From: a virus
Direction: 5' to 3' (one strand)
Length of the DNA: 22,463 nt
Virus record (IMG/VR): IMGVR_UViG_3300034108_000432
Location: 1-22,463 of that record
Positions 1 through 8,282 of the stretch are shown piece after piece. The notes under the pieces are model-generated. The model saw only the letters and a list, made by a program, of their open reading frames with translations. It did no database searches and was not told the DNA's origin. The translations under genes and the position numbers were made by a program. Each line of letters starts with the position of its first letter. Position 1 is the first letter of the stretch.

Positions 1-1044
1 GAGTTATTTAAGATACAGGAGAAAATTAATGCGTTAAATCAAGAATATGGCATAGGTGTAAAAAAGGTAGTAGAGGACACTTCTGAAGGATACGCTAAAA
101 TAAATACATCAGCCGGAGGGGTTGCCGAAAGTACACAGGAAACCGCAGACAAAGCAGAAGGAGCAGCCGCAAAAGTAGCCGATTACCAAAAGGCTTTATC
201 TAAATTAGGACTTGAAGCAAGAAACGTACAATCATCTATTGATGATTTGAATAACTTAATACAAGATAATACGACTGACCCATTAAAACCTCCACCCGAA
301 GCAAAAGGGGGTGGTATCGGTAAAATAGATGGAAACTTTGAGAACTACATGAACAACATGAAGGCATTGCTACCTATATTGGATAGGTTTAATGCAAGCG
401 ATGCTTTTCAAACTTTATTTTTAGGCAAGGCAAAACCAATCCCACTTGCCCCGCAACGTAACACAGGCTCACAGGATTTACAAAACTTACAATTACAAGT
501 AACTGCGAATAATACGCTTAACAATGCGCTTGCTATAAGGAACTCGGAACAAATGCAGTACGAAGAGCAATTAAGAGAATCAAAAGCGGCTGCACTTACA
601 AATACCTTAATGAATAGCGTAACCGGGTTATTTACTGCTATGCAAAACGGGGCAGGTTTAGGTGAGGCTTTAGGTAATATGTTTAAGCAAGTTGCTATTG
701 ATATTGCAAAGGCAGCAGTTCAAGCAGCAATCTTCCAGGGTATTTTGATGGCGTTCGGGGGCGGTGGAGGATTATCGTTCGGGCAAGGATTCTTAGGTGG
801 ATTTAAGAAACTTCTCGGCTTCTCACAAGGCGGCACCGTATCCGGCCCACAATCCGGTTACCCTGTAATGCTACACGGCACAGAGCATATTGTACGTCCC
901 GACCAGATGAAATCAATTATTGCAAGCGCATCGCAGATGGGGGGGAGTAATAGTAGCAGGGTAATGGTAGAGGGTATAATTAGGGGTAACGATATATTCC
1001 TTTCACAACAAAGAACGGGTACATTCCGCTCACTTACAACGTAA
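1..1044 (+). CDS. Tail tape measure protein, C-terminal part (5' end outside window)
   Basis: The frame is open from the first base, so this is the last 347 residues of a longer protein whose start lies upstream; a TTG at 247 in the same frame is not needed as a start. Tape measure proteins fill the tail tube and set its length. The visible part is helical and Ala/Gln/Lys-rich, then has a hydrophobic, Gly-rich stretch (about residues 205-275, with a GGGGG run) and ends with a region containing FSQGGTVSGP and HGTEHIVRP, a pattern I know from tape measure C-termini of tailed phages. It is followed 4 bases later by the next tail gene, the usual order of tape measure then distal tail proteins. 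I see no peptidase or lysozyme domain in the visible part. Confidence 0.85.
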   Translation, partial: ELFKIQEKINALNQEYGIGVKKVVEDTSEGYAKINTSAGGVAESTQETADKAEGAAAKVADYQKALSKLGLEARNVQSSIDDLNNLIQDNTTDPLKPPPEAKGGGIGKIDGNFENYMNNMKALLPILDRFNASDAFQTLFLGKAKPIPLAPQRNTGSQDLQNLQLQVTANNTLNNALAIRNSEQMQYEEQLRESKAAALTNTLMNSVTGLFTAMQNGAGLGEALGNMFKQVAIDIAKAAVQAAIFQGILMAFGGGGGLSFGQGFLGGFKKLLGFSQGGTVSGPQSGYPVMLHGTEHIVRPDQMKSIIASASQMGGSNSSRVMVEGIIRGNDIFLSQQRTGTFRSLTT

Positions 1045-1048
1045 TAAC

Positions 1049-3268
1049 ATGCCTTGTAAAAAAGTAGTAATTGACATTATAGCCGGAGACCTTGCAGATG
1101 CGGATGATGGATTCGTTTATATCAGTTTCGTTGATTGCTCCGGTAACGATGTTGTGGTGGGATACAATACCGCAAAATTAGATTTTGATACAGGGTATTG
1201 CATGGATATTGACCGTGATTACACGGCTGAAATATACGTAGGTGGCATACCTACTGCGCCGCCTTACAATAGCCGGGTTACGGAGGGCGATACCTGTACC
1301 GAATCCAATCCGGTAGAAATACCCCCGGCAGTAGTACCACCTGCATACGGAAAGAAATACACCCTATCAGCAGTAGGCAAATCTGGGCATACGTTTACGG
1401 CTGAAATATATGAGAAACTATACACAGGGGCAACATATCCAATTAACACTTCATTAAACCCGTTTGTATTAGATTGCCTTGCCTCTAACGATGACCCATT
1501 CCAACCAATACTACCAACTACATTCACAATACGGGCAGACTTCACAAATTTTACAGGGCCGTTCCCTGACTTCTTATCTACGGATGATAGAAAATACTTT
1601 GTTAAATTTTATGCAAGTGGTACAACCTATTTGTTGTGGAATGGCTTTATATTAATGGATACTATTTCGCTGCCATTCACAACAGGGAGTACAATCATTG
1701 ATATTATTTGTGTAGATGCAATCGGGCAATTAAAATCGGTTACCTACCTACCCGGTGTACCGCTTCTGACAAGTACAGAAAGTATTGTTAAAACAATAAA
1801 CAATTGCCTTGCCTATTTATTATATCCGGGCGGCTACAAAGTAAACTTTGCCGTTAATTACTACACATCGCAGCTATCAGATGCAACAAGCGCACTTCGG
1901 CAGATATACGTTACTCAATGTAACTGGCAAACAGGGTCGGAGGCTTATCTAACCTGTTATGATATTATAGAAATCATTTGTACGGCATTTGGGGCGCAAA
2001 TATATCAGTCGGGCGGTGAGTGGTGGATAACCTCCGTTAATGAAAGAGCAAGTAATACGATACGCGTATTCCAAACGGATCAAGATACTTCGGCCGATGT
2101 TGCCTATACAAAAACATTGAACTACACAATTCAGCCATACCAAAGTGATACGCTGACTCCGTTCTATTTTGTAAACAATTCACAAACGAAAATACTATCA
2201 AAGGGATTTCCGATAGTAGAGGTTAGCGGGGATATTGATTACAATTATAACAAACTTATTAACGGAGATTTTAGTAAGCTAAGTAACATTGCAGGTAACG
2301 CCCCGAATGGTACACCGGATAACTGGACTACAACAATCGGTACAAGTGGTTCGGTAAACATTCAAACAACTAATGGAGTTAGCGGATTGTTTTTAGATGG
2401 AGGCACTACAAATACGGTGCTTGTATCTACTCCGGTACTGATAGATGAATACGATAAAGTTAGTTTGTCATTTGATGGGTATGGCGGAACGGGAGGTGCT
2501 ACATTTTTGCACATAGAAATAAAGATTGATGTAGGGGGTGGCAACTTTTACAAGTACACGAAAGCAGCAGGGGCAGACCCTGAATGGTTATACAATCCAT
2601 CCACATCAGCAGGGGCGTATAGGTACGAAGTGGGAGATATTGTTAACCCGCAAAGAATAAGTATTGATTCAAGCGGTGCGCCTGCATCGGGAACATTAGA
2701 GATTACTTTTAGAGTAGGTACACAAATAGGCGGGGCGCATACAGAGGGATTCTTTGGCAATGCACGGTTAACTTATACATCGCAGTATTCTAAATACACT
2801 TTCCAAAATGTTAACACAAGTTCACCTTATAAAAAAGAGGTAAATGTTAAATTAGGAAATTATACCGTAATATCAAGTATTGTTTCACGTACTCAATCTC
2901 AATCGTTACTAACTACATCTAATAACGGGTTACTTAACTGGACTCGTTACGGGGATAGTAGTGTTACTTATAGCACACTTGCGATTCTTTTGTTATCGCA
3001 GTATTACAACATATTCAGTAAGCCCCGTGTTAATATGTCTTTTACGCAGTACAATGTTTACAATCAGGCGGGGGATTATTTTATCGGGTTAGTTAATAAC
3101 TTTGCAATTACAGACCCATCGGGAACAATATCAATAAACGCATTCAAGTATATTTTGGGTGCATGTACCATTGATTACGTTAACAATACAATAAGTGGTA
3201 CTGCGTTACAAATTGCAAACACAAATTTAACTTTTAGTACAAAGCAAACTTTAACACCTAACAGATGA
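1049..3268 (+). CDS. Large tail/baseplate-type structural protein of unknown exact role
   Basis: 739 residues, starting 4 bases after the tape measure stop and overlapping the next gene by ATGA, so it is translated within the tail operon. The protein is rich in Thr, Ser, Asn, Gly and Tyr with alternating hydrophobic residues, as in beta-rich virion proteins; no membrane segment or catalytic motif is evident. The N-terminal 90 residues contain several Cys (CKKV, DCSGND, GYCMDI, DTCTES) and end in a Pro-rich linker (about residues 85-100). A region around residues 400-580 (NGDFSKLSN..., then alternating Gly and hydrophobic residues) resembles the carbohydrate-binding-like jelly-roll modules often found in tail proteins. 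Position directly after the tape measure suggests a distal tail, hub or baseplate protein. The precise role is inference. Confidence 0.6.
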   Translation: MPCKKVVIDIIAGDLADADDGFVYISFVDCSGNDVVVGYNTAKLDFDTGYCMDIDRDYTAEIYVGGIPTAPPYNSRVTEGDTCTESNPVEIPPAVVPPAYGKKYTLSAVGKSGHTFTAEIYEKLYTGATYPINTSLNPFVLDCLASNDDPFQPILPTTFTIRADFTNFTGPFPDFLSTDDRKYFVKFYASGTTYLLWNGFILMDTISLPFTTGSTIIDIICVDAIGQLKSVTYLPGVPLLTSTESIVKTINNCLAYLLYPGGYKVNFAVNYYTSQLSDATSALRQIYVTQCNWQTGSEAYLTCYDIIEIICTAFGAQIYQSGGEWWITSVNERASNTIRVFQTDQDTSADVAYTKTLNYTIQPYQSDTLTPFYFVNNSQTKILSKGFPIVEVSGDIDYNYNKLINGDFSKLSNIAGNAPNGTPDNWTTTIGTSGSVNIQTTNGVSGLFLDGGTTNTVLVSTPVLIDEYDKVSLSFDGYGGTGGATFLHIEIKIDVGGGNFYKYTKAAGADPEWLYNPSTSAGAYRYEVGDIVNPQRISIDSSGAPASGTLEITFRVGTQIGGAHTEGFFGNARLTYTSQYSKYTFQNVNTSSPYKKEVNVKLGNYTVISSIVSRTQSQSLLTTSNNGLLNWTRYGDSSVTYSTLAILLLSQYYNIFSKPRVNMSFTQYNVYNQAGDYFIGLVNNFAITDPSGTISINAFKYILGACTIDYVNNTISGTALQIANTNLTFSTKQTLTPNR

Positions 3269-3954
3269 CACCCGTAACCGGCCAAAAGCTAAACATATAC
3301 CGCTACAACTCAATAGCAATGACTGACACGTTAATTGCGTGTGCAAGGAATTGCACATTCAGCGTGAATGTGAATGAGATGGAAACCACAGGAATAGCCT
3401 CCGCATGGTTCAAAGAATCCCGCCCGGATGTCGCTTCGTGGTCAATCTCCTGCGATGGGTTGGTGGTATTGGATGATTATTCGTACCTGTTTATGCTTAA
3501 TAGCCAACTTGCTAGGGAGATAGTATCGTTTAAGTTCGTGATTGATAATGGTACTGCCGGAGGTTTGGTTATCGTATCGGGCTTAGTATGGCTGCAATCA
3601 ATCTCATTACAGGGCAATAACAAGGATGTAAGTACCTATCAGGTAAATTATCAAGGTACTGGGGCGTATTCCTTAGCAGGCACAACCATAACGCCCACAG
3701 GGGTGGTTATTAGCGGAACTACTACACAGGTATTACAATACACTGCCGGGGGCGGGGAAACTTCTATCGTTATACCGGGTGGGGCGGGAAAGACTATGCT
3801 CTATGGTAGCCGTGGCGGTACATCGTTTGAAACTATTGTTTATTCGGGTACACCGGGTACGGGGGCAAAGTGGACTATTGGAAGTGGTACGCTCGAAGTA
3901 GATGCCGGAGTGCCATTCTTTACAGGTGAGAAAATTATTATTTTAGTTCAATAA
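3265..3954 (+). CDS. Tail-associated structural protein, function unknown
   Basis: 229 residues. Its ATG overlaps the stop of the preceding tail gene (ATGA), so the two are probably translationally coupled. The sequence is beta-rich with many Gly, Thr, Ser and Val and no signal peptide or membrane segment. The N-terminal part (roughly 1-130, with FSVNVNEMETTGIASAWFKE and SWSISCDGLV) resembles tail tube/major tail-type folds in style: short strands, Ser-rich turns and a 'W.ISCDGLV' core. The C-terminal 80 residues are a separate Gly/Thr-rich module (GGGETSIVIPGG...). It lies between a baseplate-like gene and a fibre-like gene. I do not recognise the family with confidence; a tail tube-like or baseplate-periphery protein is the best guess. 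Confidence 0.5.
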   Translation: MTPVTGQKLNIYRYNSIAMTDTLIACARNCTFSVNVNEMETTGIASAWFKESRPDVASWSISCDGLVVLDDYSYLFMLNSQLAREIVSFKFVIDNGTAGGLVIVSGLVWLQSISLQGNNKDVSTYQVNYQGTGAYSLAGTTITPTGVVISGTTTQVLQYTAGGGETSIVIPGGAGKTMLYGSRGGTSFETIVYSGTPGTGAKWTIGSGTLEVDAGVPFFTGEKIIILVQ

Positions 3955-3963
3955 ACCTATACT

Positions 3964-5652
3964 ATGTTACAAAGATTGTTGATAATTACCCTTACTTTAT
4001 GTTCGCTATCTGCATCCGCACAATGGCAACAAACAGGTAGCAAAGTGCGTTACGTTAATGGGTTGGGTATTCCTACTAAGGATACCGCCGCCGGGGTGAG
4101 TGCTGATAGTTCGCAAATACTGATAAGGCCGGCTGATTCATCTCTGTATATTAAGTACAAGCGGACTTGGGTAAAGGTTGGTAGCGGTGGCGGTGGTGTT
4201 GGCGGTAGTGGTACTATTAACAGAGTGCCCAAGTTCACGGCAGGTACTACTATTGGTAATTCATCCATTGTGGATTCGGCTTCTGCGGTGGCTATGACTA
4301 TTAATCCATCGGGTAATGTGGGGATTGGAACTACTGCACCTACTAATGGAAACCTGCAACTTTATTCTGCATCAGGAACTAATCAAATTATACAAGATGC
4401 AGGAACTTTACTACGTTTTGTAGCGCAAGGCGGTATAAATTATATACTTTCAGGAACGGATTTAACATCAGGTAGTTCTGCACCTTTGGTTTTTGGAAAT
4501 ATAGGAGTAGCAAGTGAATGGATGCGGATAACATCAGCAGGAAATGTAGGTATAGGTTACACCGCACCTGCTACAAGATTAGCCGTTAATGGCACAACCC
4601 TAATCAATACCAACACAGATAACGGAGTTGATAAATTGCAGGTGAGTGGAAGTGCAATAGCATCTACTTTGAAGGTTAATACATCAGGGCAAACGTTAAA
4701 TATATCTACGTTTTATAATTCTGGGTTAGGTAATAACTTATGGATAAATAATACTGCACCAGCAACCGTTTCGGGTGAACAAAATATTGGTATTGGTGTA
4801 GATGCAATGATTTCTAATACTTCCGGTTATTATAATACTGGGATTGGAGGTAGAGCATTACAAAGAAACACATCCGGATTTAGTAACGTAGCACTTGGGT
4901 TTTCTGCATTAGAATATCAAACCACAGGGCAAAGAAATGTCGGGATTGGAACTAATGCATTAAATTCTGTTGTTTCAGGAACTGATAATTTTGGAATTGG
5001 TGCATTTGCTTTACAATTTACAACAGGAAGTAAAAATGTGGGTATAGGTAGTCAGGTATTATATGAAAACACGACAGGTTCATCTAATATTGCTTTTGGT
5101 TTAGATGCAGGAAGAAGGATAAGCGGAGGTAGTGCCAATCAAACATCAAATCAATCTATATTTATAGGTGAAGATACAAGAGCAAGTGCGGCAGGTAACA
5201 CAAATGAAATGGTATTCGGTCATACCGCAATAGGGCAAGGCAGCAACACCGTAACACTAGGAAATTCATCTATCACAAAGACATTCCTACGTGGTAACAC
5301 AATGGTAAATACCACTACTGACAACGGAGTGGATGAGTTACAGGTACAAGGTTCAATATCCGGTATCGGATTCAAACAGGCCTACGTTACCAAAACAGGC
5401 GCATACACCGCTACTAATGATGATTATGTAATTGATTGCACTTCCGGTACTTTCACCGTTACGCTTCCTGCATCATCGGGTAGAACGGGTAGAATACTAA
5501 TCATAAAGAATAGCGGAGCAGGCACTATAACCGTTGATGGTAACGCATCTGAAACCATTGATGGTGCTGCTACCTATTCACTTGCAGTACAATACGCCAC
5601 AGTACAAATTATCTCGGATGGTACCAACTGGAAAATTATCTCTAAATTCTAA
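3964..5652 (+). CDS. Fibre-like adhesin with signal peptide and YadA-head-type repeats
   Basis: 562 residues. Residues 1-19 form a clear type I signal peptide: Arg4, hydrophobic LLIITLTL core, then SASA|Q at the predicted cut, the common Bacteroidota form. After a Gly-rich hinge (about 75-85) come two NVGIG(T/Y)TAP motifs (about 117 and 193), common in fibre proteins. Residues about 270-395 are tandem repeats of the form NxGIGxxALxxxTTGxxN, like the left-handed beta-roll of YadA-type trimeric adhesin heads. A motif NTxTDNGVDxLQVxGS occurs twice, before and after the roll, and the C-terminal 90 residues look like a receptor-binding tip ending TNWKIISKF. A role in host-surface binding is likely. 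The signal peptide is odd for a virion protein. The middle part is more AT-rich than both ends, suggesting domain exchange. Confidence 0.75.
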   Translation: MLQRLLIITLTLCSLSASAQWQQTGSKVRYVNGLGIPTKDTAAGVSADSSQILIRPADSSLYIKYKRTWVKVGSGGGGVGGSGTINRVPKFTAGTTIGNSSIVDSASAVAMTINPSGNVGIGTTAPTNGNLQLYSASGTNQIIQDAGTLLRFVAQGGINYILSGTDLTSGSSAPLVFGNIGVASEWMRITSAGNVGIGYTAPATRLAVNGTTLINTNTDNGVDKLQVSGSAIASTLKVNTSGQTLNISTFYNSGLGNNLWINNTAPATVSGEQNIGIGVDAMISNTSGYYNTGIGGRALQRNTSGFSNVALGFSALEYQTTGQRNVGIGTNALNSVVSGTDNFGIGAFALQFTTGSKNVGIGSQVLYENTTGSSNIAFGLDAGRRISGGSANQTSNQSIFIGEDTRASAAGNTNEMVFGHTAIGQGSNTVTLGNSSITKTFLRGNTMVNTTTDNGVDELQVQGSISGIGFKQAYVTKTGAYTATNDDYVIDCTSGTFTVTLPASSGRTGRILIIKNSGAGTITVDGNASETIDGAATYSLAVQYATVQIISDGTNWKIISKF

Positions 5653-5664
5653 TACCTTTGTAAT

Positions 5665-6006
5665 ATGATAACTGCAATCGCCCTTTCAATCGCACTAACT
5701 ACAACCGCACCCGTGCAAGTGCAAACGCAAACGGATACTATTCCACACTCAATACAAATCAAAGATGTTGAGTCAAACAAGTTTACAAAAGATACCACTT
5801 CGCAAATAACCTGGAGTATATTCGGACTCACAGGAGATAGTGGTGCCGGATGTACGGCATACGTAGTAGCCTATGACAAAAAAGGCCGTAAAGTAATGGA
5901 TGCAAACATACCAATTCCGCCTTCTATTTTAGAACAATGGGGTAACTATGCAAAACTTATAGATAATTATATCATCTCATTGTATAAAGTTCAAAAAAAG
6001 AAATAA
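5665..6006 (+). CDS. Small protein with N-terminal hydrophobic segment, unknown
   Basis: 113 residues. Residues 2-14 (ITAIALSIALTTT) are hydrophobic and could be a short signal peptide or membrane anchor, although no basic residue precedes them. The body is polar, with TDTIPHSIQIKDVESN and SWSIFGLTGDSGAGC, and the C-terminus is Lys-rich (KVQKKK). The stop overlaps the next start by one base (TAATG), which places it at the head of the lysis cassette. A TACCTTTG sequence sits only 4 bases before the ATG, too close to act as a normal promoter for this start. I do not recognise the family. It may be a fibre accessory or a cell-envelope protein. Confidence 0.55.
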   Translation: MITAIALSIALTTTAPVQVQTQTDTIPHSIQIKDVESNKFTKDTTSQITWSIFGLTGDSGAGCTAYVVAYDKKGRKVMDANIPIPPSILEQWGNYAKLIDNYIISLYKVQKKK

Positions 6007-6188
6007 TGGAGCAGCACGTAGATAGCACATCGGTAAAGGGGTTACTATTGACAATGGGTTTATGGATGTTAGCACACGTTACCGCCTCGCAGGTGGCTAC
6101 CTACTGCACTATACTATCGGCTATTGTTACTATAATCGTTAATATACAAAAATTCAAAAATGGCAAAGACAAGCATAGGACTGACTAA
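6006..6188 (+). CDS. Holin-like small membrane protein (first of two)
   Basis: 60 residues with two predicted membrane helices: about 11-27 (GLLLTMGLWMLAHVTA) and 31-48 (VATYCTILSAIVTIIVNI), followed by a basic tail (KFKNGKDKHRTD). The start overlaps the previous stop by one base, and the end overlaps the next membrane-protein gene by 29 bases. Size, two-helix topology, charged tail and position immediately before spanin and endolysin genes fit a phage holin, which forms the lesion that lets endolysin reach the cell wall. The family itself is not recognised from sequence, so holin is an inference from architecture and context. Confidence 0.6.
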   Translation: MEQHVDSTSVKGLLLTMGLWMLAHVTASQVATYCTILSAIVTIIVNIQKFKNGKDKHRTD

Positions 6189-6411
6189 CGTAAACTCACC
6201 CGCTCCGAAATGGTATCGCAAATCAAAGAGAATTATCGGGTTGCTATCCGGCCCTACCGTGTTGGCAGTATTTCAGATATTTAAACTAACTGACCACCAA
6301 ATGGCAAGCGTGGCAACGGTAATAGCTTTCCTTCCTACATTATTAGAGGTATTTTCCGCAATACTTGCAAACGGTGAACAATATGCAGCTATCGATGAAA
6401 AGTCCGAATAA
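6160..6411 (+). CDS. Second small membrane protein of the lysis cassette
   Basis: 83 residues. The N-terminal part is basic (APKWYRKSKRIIG) and is followed by two hydrophobic segments, about 25-42 (IIGLLSGPTVLAVFQIFK) and 48-70 (MASVATVIAFLPTLLEVFSAILA), with an acidic C-terminus (AIDEKSE). It overlaps the preceding holin-like gene by 29 bases and the following lipoprotein gene by about 17, so the four lysis genes are packed in different frames. It could be the true holin, an antiholin, or a second subunit. The two small membrane proteins are not alike in sequence, so this is not a simple dual-start pair. Confidence 0.6.
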   Translation: MAKTSIGLTNVNSPAPKWYRKSKRIIGLLSGPTVLAVFQIFKLTDHQMASVATVIAFLPTLLEVFSAILANGEQYAAIDEKSE

Positions 6412-6880
6412 TTCGGACAGTTGGGTAAAGTGGTGGTTACTTGCAATGGCTTTGCTATTCGTGCTGATTATGACATCATGCAATAGTGTAAAGAAATCGC
6501 AAACCACTACACAAGAACAAACGCTCACTATCTATGTACGTGATACGGTACACGTTAAAGTGATAGACACATCTCGCATCGTAACCGAATTACAGGAATT
6601 TAATACAAAGACTATTGAGTTATACGATACCGTGTATAAAGATGTGCCTGTACTTCGCCAACGGATAATATACGAGAACGTAAAGCAGCAACGCACCGAA
6701 TCACAGGCAGGTATCACAAAGGATAGTGTATCGGGCAGCGTGAGTAATACGCAGGCACTTAGCAAGGTAGAATCAACAAGCAGTAAGAAATCAAACAGAA
6801 TACCATTTATCGGAATTATAATCGGAGGCATTGTAATAATTATAATCTATGGCATACGTAAAACCTATAGTAAGCCTTAA
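6395..6880 (+). CDS. Candidate single-molecule spanin (lipoprotein with C-terminal membrane helix)
   Basis: With the ATG at 6395 the product has 161 residues; an ATG at 6383 and a TTG at 6365 are alternatives. I prefer 6395 because Lys2 and Lys12 then lead straight into a hydrophobic core and a lipobox-like LIMTSC, placing the lipid-bearing Cys at residue 29. The middle (30-130) is polar and helical, with no catalytic motif, suited to spanning the periplasm. The C-terminus has a strong membrane helix (IPFIGIIIGGIVIIIIYGI, about 136-154) and a basic end. Lipobox at one end and inner-membrane helix at the other is the layout of u-spanins such as T1 gp11, which disrupt the outer membrane at the end of lysis. 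It lies between holin-like genes and the endolysin. The -3 Met of the lipobox is not the textbook Leu but is tolerated in Bacteroidota-type lipoproteins. Confidence 0.65.
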   Translation: MKSPNNSDSWVKWWLLAMALLFVLIMTSCNSVKKSQTTTQEQTLTIYVRDTVHVKVIDTSRIVTELQEFNTKTIELYDTVYKDVPVLRQRIIYENVKQQRTESQAGITKDSVSGSVSNTQALSKVESTSSKKSNRIPFIGIIIGGIVIIIIYGIRKTYSKP

Positions 6881-7418
6881 CGAGTATAAGGCGATGTTTG
6901 ATTCGATGCAAGTCGATGAAGATAAAGCAGCCGAAATAGCTAAAGCCGTTGCACTAATCAACAAGGGTAAGCAGCGTTATTTATCCGTTACTGCTAAACT
7001 GAATCTCAAATGCCCGTGGTATGCACTGGGGATAGTTCACTACTTAGAAGGCAGTTGCAATTTCTCAAAGCACATTCACAATGGCGATCCGTTAACCGCT
7101 CGCACCTGGCAAGTACCTGCAGGCCGGCCATTACTACCGCCACAATTCGGTAAGTCCTACACTTGGGAGGAAAGCGCTGAAGATTGGTTTCGCTTAAAGA
7201 ATTGGCACAAATGGCAAGATTGGGGGGTGCAAGATATGTTGTATAGATTTGAGGCGAATAACGGATTCGGGTATCGCAAGCGGTCGGTTGCTACGCCTTA
7301 CCTATGGAGTTATAGCGACCATTACGACAAAGGCAAGTTTGTAGCGGATGGCAAATACAATCCCGATGCCGTGAGTAAGCAAGTCGGGGCGGCAATTTTG
7401 CTTAAGGAATTGATGTAA
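6849..7418 (+). CDS. Putative endolysin, lysozyme-like family
   Basis: 189 residues, overlapping the spanin candidate by 32 bases. Residues 57-94 carry a strongly patterned core: WYALGIVHYLEGS, then HIHNGDPLTARTWQVPAGRP, followed by a Trp-rich region (TWEESAEDWFRLKNWHKW) and NNGFGYR near residue 138. I know this combination (Ile-His-x-x-Glu, HNGDPLTxRT, VPxGRP, E.YNG.GYR) from phage and bacterial proteins annotated as lysozyme-family muramidases; Glu67 is the likely catalytic acid. There is no signal peptide, so export would depend on the holin-like proteins just upstream. The assignment to peptidoglycan hydrolysis is therefore based on motif memory plus lysis-cassette context; the exact bond cut is not established. 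Confidence 0.7.
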   Translation: MAYVKPIVSLNEYKAMFDSMQVDEDKAAEIAKAVALINKGKQRYLSVTAKLNLKCPWYALGIVHYLEGSCNFSKHIHNGDPLTARTWQVPAGRPLLPPQFGKSYTWEESAEDWFRLKNWHKWQDWGVQDMLYRFEANNGFGYRKRSVATPYLWSYSDHYDKGKFVADGKYNPDAVSKQVGAAILLKELM

Positions 7419-7440
7419 TTTTACACTACAATTATAAATC

Positions 7441-7851
7441 ATGGCAGTATTTAACAAATTCGATTCGTTTGTGGAAGCGGTAGCGGAGAAGGTGCATAAC
7501 CTCGGCTCTGACCAACTAACCATAGCACTCACCAATACTGCCCCGGTGGCAGGTAATAGCCTACTTGCAAATATTACGGAGATTACCTATACCAACCTTT
7601 CGACACGTAACCTTACCACTACCGCATCTTCGCAGACCGCAGGGCTTTATAAATTAGTGGTATCGGACACCACCCTCACATCCACAGGCGGTAGCACAGG
7701 CCCATTCCGGTACGTGGTAGTGTACAACTCTACGGCAGCAGGTGGGCCGCTTATTGGGTTTTTTGATTATGGTAGTAGCATTACCCTGCTTTCCGGTGAA
7801 TCTTTAACGGTTGATTTTGACCAAGTTAATGGACTCTTAACTATTCAATAA
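7441..7851 (+). CDS. Conserved phage virion-type protein
   Basis: 136 residues. It begins FNKFDSFVEAVAEKVHNLG and continues with DQLTIALTNTAPVAGNSLLANITEI, a pattern I have seen in many environmental tailed phages near tail and fibre genes, where function is usually listed as unknown structural. The rest is beta-rich (RYVVVYNSTAAGGPLIGFFDYGSSITL and a final LTVDFDQVNGLLTIQ), with no membrane or catalytic features. It is separated from the lysis cassette by 22 bases and overlaps the next gene by one base (TAATG). It is probably a virion-associated or decoration-type protein; the role is inference. Confidence 0.6.
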   Translation: MAVFNKFDSFVEAVAEKVHNLGSDQLTIALTNTAPVAGNSLLANITEITYTNLSTRNLTTTASSQTAGLYKLVVSDTTLTSTGGSTGPFRYVVVYNSTAAGGPLIGFFDYGSSITLLSGESLTVDFDQVNGLLTIQ

Positions 7852-8282
7852 TGGCAGATAACGTAGGATATACACCGGGGAGCGGTGCAACAATCGCAGC
7901 AGATGATATAGGGGGTATCCTGTTTCAAAGGGTGAAGCCTACATGGGGTTCAGATGGAGTTGCTAACGATGTAAACGTAACTACCCCTCTACCTGTAACT
8001 GGCGCACAAGAATTAATGGAAGCTATTGAAGCGATGCGGATGGCTATACACACACTAACACGTACTATCGGACTTGCACAGGTTAACCCGCTCACAGGGC
8101 GTATGTTGGTTGACCCATCGGGGGTTACTTCGCCTGTATCCGGTACGGTATCTGCCAACCAATCAGGTACCTGGAACATTACCAACCTTGCCACAATTGG
8201 CGGTGTGGCTGCTAACTCACAGGTGCAATCCTTTGAGAGAATGACTGCCGATAATTTAAGAAGAAATATAAACGTAACATAA
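7851..8282 (+). CDS. Conserved phage protein, probable virion component
   Basis: 143 residues. Its ATG overlaps the previous stop and its stop overlaps the next ATG by one base each, so three genes are coupled. The N-terminus has the pattern GSGATIAADDIGGILFQRVKPTWG followed by DVNVTTPLPV, which I recognise from numerous phage genomes next to the preceding protein type. A short helix (ELMEAIEAMRMAIHTLTRTIG, about 55-75) separates it from a Ser/Thr/Gly-rich strand region. The C-terminus is basic and polar (RMTADNLRRNINVT). There is no known enzymatic motif. I infer a minor structural protein attached to tail or capsid. Confidence 0.55.
   Translation: MADNVGYTPGSGATIAADDIGGILFQRVKPTWGSDGVANDVNVTTPLPVTGAQELMEAIEAMRMAIHTLTRTIGLAQVNPLTGRMLVDPSGVTSPVSGTVSANQSGTWNITNLATIGGVAANSQVQSFERMTADNLRRNINVT

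Noticed and set aside
5653-5660. TACCTTTG before the 5665 gene as a promoter
   Set aside because: Only 4 bases separate it from the ATG and no TTG lies about 20 bases upstream; the gene sits inside a continuous operon.
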